The notes under the pieces are model-generated. The model was not told the origin of the DNA, did no database searches, and worked only from the letters and a program-made list of their open reading frames with translations. From Ligilactobacillus araffinosus DSM 20653 (GTDB taxonomy: Bacteria > Bacillota > Bacilli > Lactobacillales > Lactobacillaceae), in contig NZ_AYYZ01000029.1 of assembly GCF_001435375.1 (NCBI RefSeq), positions 194,936 through 258,935 on the forward strand: a DNA stretch of 64,000 nucleotides, in the 5' to 3' direction. Of the stretch, positions 55,654 to 64,000 are shown one piece after another. Within the stretch, counting starts at the first letter, position 1; the number at the start of each line of letters is the position of its first letter. The position numbers and the translations under genes were made by a program.

Positions 55654-56739
55654 ATGAAACGATACTTGGTTTTAGAAGACGGAAATGTATTTGAAGGTGA
55701 AGCATTTGGTTCTAGCCATATTACAACTGGCGAAGTCGTCTTTTCAACTGGCATGACGGGTTACCAAGAAGCAATCACCGACCAATCATATGCTGACCAG
55801 ATTTTAGTGTTTACCAATCCTTTGATTGGAAATTATGGGGTTAATCTTGATGATTATGAATCATTACAACCGAAATGCCGCGGAGTAGTTTGCCGTGAGT
55901 TGGCACGGTATGCAAGCAACTGGCGGAAACAAGATACGCTTGATCACTTTTTGAAACAAAATCATATTCCCGGAATCAGCGGAATTGATACTCGGCGGCT
56001 AACGAAAATTATTCGTGAACATGGGACAATGAAAGGTTGTTTAGTTAATTCGATTGAAGACAAGCAACATACAATTGAGCAACTAAAAGCGACAGTTTTG
56101 ACTGACCAATTAGTTGATATGGTTTCTACCAAGCAACCATATCCTAATCCTGGAACCAAGCGTAATGTAATTGTTGTTGATTTTGGCGCCAAGCACAGTA
56201 TTTTACGTGAATTAGCCAAACGTGAATGTAATACGATTGTAATGCCATATACTGTAACGGCTGAAGAAATTTTACAACTTCATCCAGATGGTGTGTTGCT
56301 GTCAAACGGCCCTGGCGATCCAAAAAGTTTACCGCAAGCTATTAAAATGATTCAAAATATTATGGGAAAAGTTCCAATCATGGGGGTATGTTTAGGCCAT
56401 CAGTTAATGTGTCTCGCAAATGGAGCGGATACATTTAAGATGAAATTCGGTCATCGCGGATTTAATCATCCGGTTCGCGAAATTGCAACGGGCGAAATTA
56501 CATTTACTTCGCAAAATCACGGATACGCCGTTGATCCGGAATCATTAAAAGCGACGGATTTAATGCCAACTCATATTGAAATCAACGATGGTACAATCGA
56601 GGGAGTTCGTCATCGGAAATATCCAGCATTTTCGGTTCAATTCCATCCTGATGCAGCGCCAGGACCACATGATGCTGTTAGTTTATATGATGATTTTATG
56701 CAGATGATTGATAAGAGAAAGGGCGAACAAGATGACTAA
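55654..56739 (+). CDS. carA: Carbamoyl-phosphate synthase small subunit
   Basis: The glutaminase subunit. [15 protein letters not shown] at the start, the class I amidotransferase Cys in MGVCLGHQL (about residue 248), and the His/Glu pair in [13 protein letters not shown] near the end. The terminal motif normally reads FHPEA; here it is FHPDA, so the catalytic Glu is replaced by Asp, a conservative change worth noting. I start at ATG 55654 (361 residues) behind AGAAGGAG. Its place makes this the pyrimidine-linked copy (pyrAA). Confidence 0.94.
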   Translation: MKRYLVLEDGNVFEGEAFGSSHITTGEVVFSTGMTGYQEAITDQSYADQILVFTNPLIGNYGVNLDDYESLQPKCRGVVCRELARYASNWRKQDTLDHFLKQNHIPGISGIDTRRLTKIIREHGTMKGCLVNSIEDKQHTIEQLKATVLTDQLVDMVSTKQPYPNPGTKRNVIVVDFGAKHSILRELAKRECNTIVMPYTVTAEEILQLHPDGVLLSNGPGDPKSLPQAIKMIQNIMGKVPIMGVCLGHQLMCLANGADTFKMKFGHRGFNHPVREIATGEITFTSQNHGYAVDPESLKATDLMPTHIEINDGTIEGVRHRKYPAFSVQFHPDAAPGPHDAVSLYDDFMQMIDKRKGEQDD

Positions 56740-59700
56740 GAGAACTGATATTCACAAGATTATGGTACTGGGATCCGGGCCAATTATTATCGGTCAGGCG
56801 GCTGAATTTGACTATTCCGGAACGCAAGCATGTTTGGCATTAAAAGAAAAAGGATATGAAGTTGTGTTAGTCAATTCAAATCCCGCAACGATCATGACTG
56901 ATAACGAAATTGCCGATCATGTTTACCTTGAACCGTTAACGGTTGAATCGGTCGAACGAATTATTCGGCAAGAATATCCGGATGCGATTTTACCAACTTT
57001 AGGTGGTCAAATTGGATTAAACTTAGCCATTGAATTAAATAAAACGGGGATTTTAGATGAATTTAATATTGAACTTTTAGGAACAAACTTGCAGGCTATT
57101 GATCAAGCCGAAGACCGCGAAAAATTCAAGGCGTTAATGAAGCAATTAAATGAGCCGGTTCCGCCTTCACGCAGTGTCAATACGGTCAAGGAAGCAACGG
57201 ACTATGCTGAAGAAATTGGTTATCCGGTAATCGTGCGCCCAGCCTTCACCATGGGCGGAACTGGCGGCGGCATGTGCAAGAACCGTGAAGAACTTGAACG
57301 GATCGCCGCAAACGGGCTTGACCTTTCACCAGCAACCCAATGCTTGATTGAAAAATCAATTGCTGGATTTAAAGAAATTGAATTTGAAGTAATGCGCGAT
57401 GCCGCGGATAACGCAATGGTTGTCTGTTCAATGGAAAATGTTGATCCGGTCGGAACGCATACCGGGGATTCGATCGTGGTTGCACCAACTCAAACGTTAT
57501 CTGACCGTGATTATGAAATGTTGCGTGATTGCTCATTGAAATTGATCCGTGCATTGAAGATTGAAGGCGGATGCAACGTTCAGCTTGCGTTGGATCCGAA
57601 TAGTTACCAATATTACATCATTGAAGTTAATCCACGGGTTTCACGGTCATCCGCGTTGGCTTCCAAGGCAACAGGTTATCCGATCGCCAAGTTGGCAGCA
57701 AAAATTGCGGTGGGGTTAACGCTTGATGAAATCAAAAATCCGGTTACTGAAACGACCTTTGCGGAATTTGAACCGGCACTGGATTATGTTGTTACCAAGA
57801 TTCCGCGCTGGCCATTTGATAAGTTCCGGGATGCGGATCGCCGGTTAGGCAGTCAAATGAAGGCTACTGGGGAAGTGATGGCTTTAGGACGCAACCTTGA
57901 AGAATCTCTTCAAAAGGCGGTTCGTTCATTGGAAATTGATGAAGACGACTTGATTTCCGAAACATGCCGTCAAGCATCAGATGAAGAAGTTGAAAATCGG
58001 TTAGTCAATGCTCAGGATGACCGAATCTTCTATCTGGCAGAAGCTTTCCGGCGGGGATATAGTCTTGAAGAAGTTCATGAATTAACCAAGATCGATCACT
58101 ATTTCCTTGATGTTTTAATGCACATTGTGGAAATTGAAGAGGACCTTACTGCAAATGTCAATGATCTTGAAACGTTGAGGAAGGCTAAACGCTATGGCTT
58201 CAGTGATTTAACGATTGCAAAATTATGGCAGACAACGCCTGATGACGTCCGGCAATTCCGGGTGGACAACCATGTAGTTCCGGTATATAAGATGGTTGAT
58301 ACCTGTGCTGCCGAATTTGCATCCGAAACACCATATTTTTACAGTACATACGATGAAGAAAATGAAAGCTGCAAGTCAGATCAAAAATCGGTACTAGTTA
58401 TTGGTTCAGGTCCGATTCGGATTGGTCAAGGAGTCGAATTTGACTACGCAACGGTTCACTGTGTTAAGGCTTTGCAAAAGCTTGGGTATGAAGCAATCGT
58501 GATGAACTCGAATCCTGAAACGGTTTCAACGGACTTTTCGGTATCCGATAAGTTATACTTTGAACCATTAACCCTTGAAGATGTCTTGAATGTGGTCGAT
58601 CTTGAACAACCAGAAGGCGTTATTCTTCAATTTGGTGGTCAAACCGCTATTAACCTGGCAGCCGGATTGGATACACATGGTGTTCGGGTATTAGGAACGA
58701 CCGTGAAGGATCTTGACCGGGCTGAAGACCGTGAATTGTTTGACCAAGCAATCAAGAAACTTGGATTGAAGCAACCGCAAGGCGATACTGCAACGACACC
58801 GGAACAGGTTAAGAAAATTGCTCACCGGTTAGGTTACCCAGTTCTTGTACGGCCAAGTTATGTTCTCGGTGGCCGGGCAATGGAAATTATCTACTCGGAC
58901 GATGAACTTGATGAATACTTAAGCCAGCATGCCCCAGCAAACGGCGATCACCCAATCCTGATCGATGCCTATCTTGAAGGAAAAGAATGTGAAGTTGACG
59001 CCATTTGTGACGGTGAAAATGTTCTGATTCCAGGAATCATGGAACACATTGAACAAGCCGGAATTCATTCTGGGGATTCAATGGCCGTTTATCCGCCGCA
59101 ATCATTTAGTCAAAAGATTAAGGAACAAATCGTTGAAATTACAGCTAAACTAGCGGTTGAACTGAAATGTGTCGGGATCATGAACATCCAATTCATCGTT
59201 CATCAAGGCGAAGTCTATGTTCTTGAAGTTAATCCGCGGGCAAGCCGGACAGTGCCGTTCTTAAGCAAGATCACTGGGATTCCAATGGCGCAAGTCGCAA
59301 CCCGCGCCATTATGGGTGAATCGCTTGTCCACCAAGGATACAAGCCAGGATTGGCTCTTGAAAGTCAAAACGTTTCAGTTAAAGCTCCAGTCTTCTCGTT
59401 CAACAAGTTAGCGGACGTTGACAGCTACTTAGGACCGGAAATGAAATCAACTGGGGAAGTTATGGGAACAGACCGTGAATTTGAAAAGGCATTGTACAAA
59501 GCCTTCGAAGGAGCCGGAATGCAGTTGCCAGAAACCGGAACGATTTTATTGACAATTGATGACCGCAACAAGCAAGAAGCTCTTCAAATTGCTCGGCGCT
59601 TTGAAAAGATGGGTTACCGGATTGTAGCTACTAAAGGAACGGCGAAGTTCTTACAGGACAATGGCTTACACGCTAAGGTAGTTGGCAAGATCCACGATAT

Positions 59701-59908
59701 TCAACCAAACCTGTTAAATGAAATTAAAGACCGCAAACTTGATTTGGTAATCAACACGATGGGCCATGATCAAGCACACAATTCAGACGGTTTTATCATC
59801 CGGCAAGCTGCAATTCAACACAACATTCCATTGTTGACGGCATTGCGGACGGCGGATGCCTTGTTGAAAGCGATGGAAAACCGGACATTTATGACAAATG
59901 CACTGTAA
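56732..59908 (+). CDS. carB: Carbamoyl-phosphate synthase large subunit
   Basis: The 1058-residue synthetase with two homologous ATP-grasp halves (about 1-400 and 550-935), a middle oligomerisation domain and a C-terminal MGS-like allosteric domain (935-1058). [20 protein letters not shown] in half one mirrors [19 protein letters not shown] in half two. The MGS domain holds a [20 protein letters not shown] block, the usual UMP/PRPP site. I start at ATG 56732, overlapping carA by 8 bases. Confidence 0.97.
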   Translation: MTKRTDIHKIMVLGSGPIIIGQAAEFDYSGTQACLALKEKGYEVVLVNSNPATIMTDNEIADHVYLEPLTVESVERIIRQEYPDAILPTLGGQIGLNLAIELNKTGILDEFNIELLGTNLQAIDQAEDREKFKALMKQLNEPVPPSRSVNTVKEATDYAEEIGYPVIVRPAFTMGGTGGGMCKNREELERIAANGLDLSPATQCLIEKSIAGFKEIEFEVMRDAADNAMVVCSMENVDPVGTHTGDSIVVAPTQTLSDRDYEMLRDCSLKLIRALKIEGGCNVQLALDPNSYQYYIIEVNPRVSRSSALASKATGYPIAKLAAKIAVGLTLDEIKNPVTETTFAEFEPALDYVVTKIPRWPFDKFRDADRRLGSQMKATGEVMALGRNLEESLQKAVRSLEIDEDDLISETCRQASDEEVENRLVNAQDDRIFYLAEAFRRGYSLEEVHELTKIDHYFLDVLMHIVEIEEDLTANVNDLETLRKAKRYGFSDLTIAKLWQTTPDDVRQFRVDNHVVPVYKMVDTCAAEFASETPYFYSTYDEENESCKSDQKSVLVIGSGPIRIGQGVEFDYATVHCVKALQKLGYEAIVMNSNPETVSTDFSVSDKLYFEPLTLEDVLNVVDLEQPEGVILQFGGQTAINLAAGLDTHGVRVLGTTVKDLDRAEDRELFDQAIKKLGLKQPQGDTATTPEQVKKIAHRLGYPVLVRPSYVLGGRAMEIIYSDDELDEYLSQHAPANGDHPILIDAYLEGKECEVDAICDGENVLIPGIMEHIEQAGIHSGDSMAVYPPQSFSQKIKEQIVEITAKLAVELKCVGIMNIQFIVHQGEVYVLEVNPRASRTVPFLSKITGIPMAQVATRAIMGESLVHQGYKPGLALESQNVSVKAPVFSFNKLADVDSYLGPEMKSTGEVMGTDREFEKALYKAFEGAGMQLPETGTILLTIDDRNKQEALQIARRFEKMGYRIVATKGTAKFLQDNGLHAKVVGKIHDIQPNLLNEIKDRKLDLVINTMGHDQAHNSDGFIIRQAAIQHNIPLLTALRTADALLKAMENRTFMTNAL

Positions 59909-59920
59909 GGGGGAGATCAG

Positions 59921-60865
59921 ATGAATCAACGATTAACAGTCAATCTTCCGGGATTAACAATGAAAAATCCGTTAATGCCGGGAAGCGGAACATTTGGCTT
60001 TGGAGATACCCCCGCTGCTGAAAAGATGGATCTTAATGGGTTAGGTGCCCTGGTAATTAAAACGACAACTCCGCACGCCCGCAAAGGTAATCCGCAACCG
60101 CAGATTGCAATGCTGAAAAATGGCGTGATTAATTCGATGGGGTTAACAAATCCCGGGGTTGATGCGGTTGTAAATGGGAAATTACCGCATTTACGGCAAA
60201 AGTATCCAGACCTTCCAGTTGTGGGTAGTATTGGCGGTTCCAGTGTTACTGATTATCAATGCGTTGCCCAGAAATTAGCAAATTCCAACATGTTGAATGC
60301 ATTAGAACTCAACATTTCATGTCCAAATGTTCAAGAAGGCGGAATGGCATTTGGAACGAGTCCGCAAACCGTTGAAGAGGTTACCCGCAAAGTAAAAGAA
60401 GTAACTGGATCGATTCCGGTTTACGTCAAACTTTCACCGAACGTAACGGACATTACGGTAATTGCCAAAGCGGCTGAACGCGGCGGGGCAGACGGTTTAA
60501 CAATGATCAACACCTTATTGGGATTGCATATCGATGTTGAAACTCGGCAATCAGTGATTGGGAATGGTATGGGAGGTTTATCTGGAGCATTCCTTAAGCC
60601 GCTTGCTGTGCGGATGATTTACCAGGTTGCCCATGTAACTGATTTACCGATTATTGGAATCGGTGGCGTTGAAACGGTCGACGATGTGCTTGAGATGTTT
60701 TTCGCCGGGGCTTCAGCCGTTGGGGTGGGGGCTGCCCACTTTGATGATATGGAAGTGATCCCGCATCTTGCCGCCCAGCTTGAACAACGAATGAATGAGC
60801 TTAATATTGAATCGCTTGAAGAATTACGAGAAGAAGTAAGGAATGAATTTCGAAATGAAGATTAG
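59921..60865 (+). CDS. pyrD: Dihydroorotate dehydrogenase, class 1B type
   Basis: FMN enzyme that oxidises dihydroorotate to orotate. The 314-residue protein has MPGSGTFGFGD, IKTTTPHARKGNPQP, GLTNPGV, the catalytic Cys in LELNISCPNVQEGGMAFG and IGIGGVETVDD. The cysteine and the FGTSP block match the class 1B catalytic chain, which in Bacillus works with the iron-sulphur/FAD subunit PyrK. No pyrK is present in this operon. Confidence 0.93.
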   Translation: MNQRLTVNLPGLTMKNPLMPGSGTFGFGDTPAAEKMDLNGLGALVIKTTTPHARKGNPQPQIAMLKNGVINSMGLTNPGVDAVVNGKLPHLRQKYPDLPVVGSIGGSSVTDYQCVAQKLANSNMLNALELNISCPNVQEGGMAFGTSPQTVEEVTRKVKEVTGSIPVYVKLSPNVTDITVIAKAAERGGADGLTMINTLLGLHIDVETRQSVIGNGMGGLSGAFLKPLAVRMIYQVAHVTDLPIIGIGGVETVDDVLEMFFAGASAVGVGAAHFDDMEVIPHLAAQLEQRMNELNIESLEELREEVRNEFRNED

Positions 60866-61571
60866 TGAACCAATTATTGCATTGGATTTTCCGGATAAGC
60901 AGACAACGTTGAATTTTCTTGGTCAATTTCCGCGTGATCAACATCTATTTGTGAAGGTTGGAATGGAACTGTATTACAGTGAAGGGCAAGAACTGATCAA
61001 GGAACTTAAGGACCGCGGCTATTCAATTTTTCTTGACTTGAAGTGTCATGACATTCCGCATACGGTTGAACGGGCAATGAAGGTCATTGGAAAGTTACAT
61101 GTTGATTTAACCACGATCCATGCTGCAGGCGGATCCGCAATGATTCGAGCTGCAAAGGAAGGAATGCTTGCCGGCAGTAATCAGCATGCGCCAGCCAAAA
61201 TTTTGGCAATTACCCAGTTAACATCGATCACGCCGCAAATGCTTGCGGATGAACAGTTGATCACGGTGCCGCTTGGGGAAAGCGTCAAGCACTATGCCCA
61301 GGTTGCCCAGCAAAACGGGGCGGATGGAGTTGTGTGTTCTGCTAATGAAGCCCAAATGTTGTATCAAACATGCGGCGAAGATTTTTTGAAGATCACCCCT
61401 GGAATTCGGTTAGCCGGCGAAAATGTTGATGATCAAAAGCGGGTCATGACTCCCGGCAAAGCCGCTCAACAACACTCAAACGGATTGGTTGTTGGCCGGT
61501 CAATCACCCAAGCAGCTGACGTGCAAGCCGCATATCAACGAGTTAAAAATGAATGGTTGAAGGAGAATTAA
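60855..61571 (+). CDS. pyrF: Orotidine 5'-phosphate decarboxylase
   Basis: Makes UMP from OMP. The catalytic DxKxxDI motif is FLDLKCHDIPHTV near residue 60. IIALDFPDKQTTLNFL and the phosphate-binding VVGRSITQA are conserved. I prefer ATG 60855 (238 residues), with AAGGAA 12 bases upstream; ATG 60843 would abut it. It overlaps pyrD by 11 bases and pyrE follows after two bases. Confidence 0.95.
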   Translation: MKISEPIIALDFPDKQTTLNFLGQFPRDQHLFVKVGMELYYSEGQELIKELKDRGYSIFLDLKCHDIPHTVERAMKVIGKLHVDLTTIHAAGGSAMIRAAKEGMLAGSNQHAPAKILAITQLTSITPQMLADEQLITVPLGESVKHYAQVAQQNGADGVVCSANEAQMLYQTCGEDFLKITPGIRLAGENVDDQKRVMTPGKAAQQHSNGLVVGRSITQAADVQAAYQRVKNEWLKEN

Positions 61572-61573
61572 CA

Positions 61574-62194
61574 ATGAAGAAAATTGCAAAGGACTTACTA
61601 AAAATCAAAGCAGTGAAGTTATCACCGGACAAGCCGTTTACGTGGGCCAGCGGAATCAAAAGCCCAATTTATTGTGATAACCGGTTGACAATCAGTTATC
61701 CTGAAATTCGCAAACAGATTGCTCAAGGATTAGCAGCGCAAATCAAAGCTGAATTCCCCGATGTCGAAGTGATCGGCGGGGTTGCAACGGCCGGCATTCC
61801 GCATGCTGCATGGGTCGCAGATGAATTAGGTTTACCGTTGATTTACGTTCGTTCAAAGCCTAAGGATCATGGTCGCGGAAAACAAATTGAAGGAGTTTTA
61901 CCTGTGCATGCTAAGACTGTATTGATCGATGATTTGCTTTCGACAGGCGGTAGTGTATTAAAAGCTGTCAAAGCAGCTCAAAATGAAGGCGCAGATGTAA
62001 TTGGTGTTGGCGCAATTTTTAGTTATCAATTACCAGCTGTATCAGAAAATTTTGAACAAGCCGGACTGTCATTTACAACGTTGACTAATTATTCAGAATT
62101 ACTTGAGGCTGCAACGGAAGAGAATTACATTGCGGAAGATCAATTAGAAACGCTAAAAAAATGGCGCCAAGCTCCTGAAAAATGGAAAAAATAA
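61574..62194 (+). CDS. pyrE: Orotate phosphoribosyltransferase
   Basis: Joins orotate and PRPP to make OMP. The PRPP loop is VLIDDLLSTGGSVLKAV. SGIKSPIYCDNRLTISYP at the start and VGGVATAGIPHAA with YVRSKPKDHGRGKQIEG are typical. I chose ATG 61574 (206 residues) behind GAAGGAGAA. It is the last pyr gene and is followed by a terminator. Confidence 0.96.
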   Translation: MKKIAKDLLKIKAVKLSPDKPFTWASGIKSPIYCDNRLTISYPEIRKQIAQGLAAQIKAEFPDVEVIGGVATAGIPHAAWVADELGLPLIYVRSKPKDHGRGKQIEGVLPVHAKTVLIDDLLSTGGSVLKAVKAAQNEGADVIGVGAIFSYQLPAVSENFEQAGLSFTTLTNYSELLEAATEENYIAEDQLETLKKWRQAPEKWKK

Positions 62195-62257
62195 CCTAAC
62201 AAATTATTTGATTTATTCAATATTGTTCAGTTGTGATTTGATTGGAGTTTGAATGAG

Positions 62258-62294
62258 ATTCATCTGGAAAAAACAATCACAGATGAATTTTTTT
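62258..62294 (+). terminator. Terminator of the pyr operon
   Basis: ATTCATCTG (62258-62266) pairs perfectly with CAGATGAAT (62280-62288) followed by TTTTTT. Confidence 0.85.
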
Positions 62295-62416
62295 ATTATC
62301 AAATTTAATAAATGGTAGCGTAAAAATTACCATTTAGTTATCACTTTTAAAAGAATGAAAAATTTTCTGTTTTTTTTATTGAATTTATGGTACTATAAAA
62401 GATCGGATAATACTTA

Positions 62417-62453
62417 AACGATATTATCGTTCGTTAACTGCCGAAAGTTAACG
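62417..62453. promoter_or_regulatory. Two adjacent palindromes in the LysR gene leader
   Basis: AACGATA-T-TATCGTT (62417-62431) is followed at once by CGTTAACT-N6-AGTTAACG (62432-62453); both have perfect arms. They lie 18-40 bases downstream of a TATAAA (62394-62399) and upstream of the AAAGGA ribosome site. Operators for autoregulation, or RNA hairpins, are both possible. Confidence 0.6.
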
Positions 62454-62483
62454 AGATTAGGCTGAGTGAAAGGAATTTTGGAT

Positions 62484-63449
62484 ATGAAAGACACGCGGGA
62501 CAGCTTTTTGCCATCACGATCGCTTGATTATTTTCTGCAATTGACTGAAACGATGAATTATACCCAGGCTGCACAAGTTTTAGGTATTTCTCAACCTGCA
62601 TTGACCCAGCAGATCAAGAAGTTAGAGAAAAGTATTGGGGCACCGCTTTTTTATAGTGTAGGGAAGAAACTTCATTTATCTGATGCTGGTTATACGATGT
62701 TAGATGCGATCCATCAAATTTATGAAACTGTTAGTCAAGCGACGGATCAAATTCAGCGTTCAACTGAAATTAATCAAGGACGGGTGAATATTGGAATTTT
62801 AGCTTCAATTGAGAATGATGTCTTTACTGACTTTGCAATTTCATATTACAAGTCGCATCCTGATGTTGAAGTTTCATTTCATACATTGACTCGGCATGAG
62901 TTATGGAAGCAACTTGAAGATAATCGAATTGATATTGGAATTATGTATCTTCCGGATTCAAGTATCAAGAATTGGAAACCATACGTCAAGAAGACGATTA
63001 TTCGAGATGAATTGATTTACTTGGGACATGATGAACAGATTGCCCACAAGACACGAATTGATTTAAAAGATGTGGTTGATCAGCCATGGGTTGATTATCC
63101 GCAAAACTACTATTTAAATAACATTATTAATGAACAATTCCGCAAAGCAATGTTGAATACGCCAAAGAGTGTTGCTCACTTTACCCAATCACGGGCATTA
63201 TATCACTTCGCAAAGGAAGCAAAGGTCAGCACTGTTTTACCGGCGTCATGTGCGAATGCGTATAACTACGGCATTGATCGGATGGCAAGTGCATTCTTTA
63301 ATCCGAAGATTGAATTTGAGCTTTCGTTTGTCTTTCGGAAAGGTAAAGAACGAATTCCGCGGATTTCAAACTTACTTGACGAATTTGATGAATATTTAGT
63401 CCAAAAAGACTATATTTCCCGCTTGACAGAGCTTAATAAAATGGAATAA
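62484..63449 (+). CDS. LysR-family transcriptional regulator
   Basis: A 321-residue LysR regulator. The N-terminal winged helix-turn-helix (residues 11-70) contains LDYFLQLTETMNYTQAAQVL and SQPALTQQIKKLEKSIG. A linker helix (MLDAIHQIYETVSQATDQI) leads to the two-lobed effector domain (about 95-300), starting RVNIGILASIE. The effector and targets are unknown. I start at ATG 62484, nine bases from AAAGGA; GTG 62466 lies upstream of that site. Palindromes in the leader may be its operator. It lies between pyr genes and ppaC. Confidence 0.9.
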   Translation: MKDTRDSFLPSRSLDYFLQLTETMNYTQAAQVLGISQPALTQQIKKLEKSIGAPLFYSVGKKLHLSDAGYTMLDAIHQIYETVSQATDQIQRSTEINQGRVNIGILASIENDVFTDFAISYYKSHPDVEVSFHTLTRHELWKQLEDNRIDIGIMYLPDSSIKNWKPYVKKTIIRDELIYLGHDEQIAHKTRIDLKDVVDQPWVDYPQNYYLNNIINEQFRKAMLNTPKSVAHFTQSRALYHFAKEAKVSTVLPASCANAYNYGIDRMASAFFNPKIEFELSFVFRKGKERIPRISNLLDEFDEYLVQKDYISRLTELNKME

Positions 63450-63489
63450 CCTTAAAGTGATTTTATTATTGAGTTAAAGGAGCATTTCG

Positions 63490-64000
63490 ATGAAAGAATT
63501 AGTTTTTGGACATAAGAATCCAGATACAGATGCAATCGTTGCCGCAAAGGCATACTCATACTTACAAAATAAATTAGGCGCAGACACTGAAGCCGTTGCT
63601 TTAGGCGAACCAAATGAAGAAACGCAATTCGTTTTGAATTACTTCAACGAGCCAGCACCACGGGTAATTAAGACTGCTTCAAACGAAGTTGATGCTGTCA
63701 TGCTGATTGATCATAACGAAGCTCAACAAAGTGTTGATGACATTAAAGACGTTCAAGTGACCCATGTTGTGGATCACCACCGGATCGCTAACTTTGAAAC
63801 TTCAGCTCCATTGTACTACCACGCTGAACCGCTTGGATGCAGCAGTACAATCATCTTGAAAGAATTCAAGCAACACGGTGTTGAAGTTCCAGCTAACATT
63901 GCTGGCATGATGTTATCAGCAATTATTTCAGATACATTATTATTGAAGTCACCAACGACCACTGACGAAGATGTTGCGGCAGTGAAGGAATTAGCTAAGA
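63490..64000 (+). CDS. ppaC: Manganese-dependent inorganic pyrophosphatase (partial, 3' end missing)
   Basis: Family II pyrophosphatase of the DHH superfamily. The visible 170 residues hold the metal motifs GHKNPDTDA (His9, Asp13, Asp15), [15 protein letters not shown] and [10 protein letters not shown]. The frame stays open to the end of the window; the DHHA2 C-terminal domain lies beyond. ATG 63490 follows AAAGGAG at 8 bases. Pyrophosphatase pulls forward the PRPP-dependent reactions encoded upstream, though the adjacency may be chance. Confidence 0.95.
   Translation, partial: MKELVFGHKNPDTDAIVAAKAYSYLQNKLGADTEAVALGEPNEETQFVLNYFNEPAPRVIKTASNEVDAVMLIDHNEAQQSVDDIKDVQVTHVVDHHRIANFETSAPLYYHAEPLGCSSTIILKEFKQHGVEVPANIAGMMLSAIISDTLLLKSPTTTDEDVAAVKELAK

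Overview
This window is a stretch of core chromosome from a low-GC Firmicute, almost certainly a member of the Lactobacillaceae. The evidence is the set of genes: a mevalonate-pathway operon with type 2 IPP isomerase, a 332-residue D-lactate dehydrogenase, a C69 dipeptidase, GpsB/YpsA/RecU/PBP1A neighbours, a class B RNase P RNA, Gram-positive SOS control, PyrR attenuation and strong AGGAGG ribosome binding sites. I see no tRNA, rRNA, insertion sequence, prophage, plasmid function or CRISPR array.

Layout. 1-6400 (+): end of an Asp23-like gene, nusB, then a tight run folD-xseA-xseB-ispA-tlyA-recN. 6400-8500: lexA (-) divergent from ynzC-yneF (+) around an SOS box, then plsC (-). 8575-12600: trmN6, a GIY-YIG protein, ldhD, then rpsB and tsf with a structured leader. 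12600-13000 is AT-rich and gene-free. 13000-20500 is the most accessory-looking part: a degenerate metallo-beta-lactamase-fold protein with pepD (-), a small tautomerase, remnants of small ORFs, a HAD phosphatase (-), an esterase, an orphan FtsX-like membrane protein and an rRNA methyltransferase. 20500-24600 (-): mvaK1-mvaD-mvaK2-fni. 24800-30300 (+): dinG-ypmB-asnS-dnaD. 30400-34560 (-): a release-factor-like protein, then recU-pbp1A. 34600-37600 (+): ypsA-gpsB-rnpB-rlmK-like-ebsA.

37700-51150 is de novo purine synthesis: purE-purK with its own terminator, then purC-S-Q-L-F-M-N-H-D followed by fhs. Fhs and FolD both feed 10-formyl-tetrahydrofolate, which PurN and PurH consume. purA and purB are not here. 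51200-62200 holds lspA and rluD, then the complete UMP pathway pyrR-B-C-carA-carB-D-F-E with a PyrR-type attenuator before pyrR and another before pyrB. The window closes with a LysR regulator behind palindromes and the start of ppaC.

I find no convincing new multi-gene system. The observations most worth a check are: a ribosome binding site separated from the rsmF-like start by a hairpin that restores normal spacing; two copies of TTCGT-N9-AACGA flanking the purC promoter; a metallo-beta-lactamase-fold protein whose metal motif has decayed; and small-ORF debris near 16 kb with a leader resembling double-glycine peptides.
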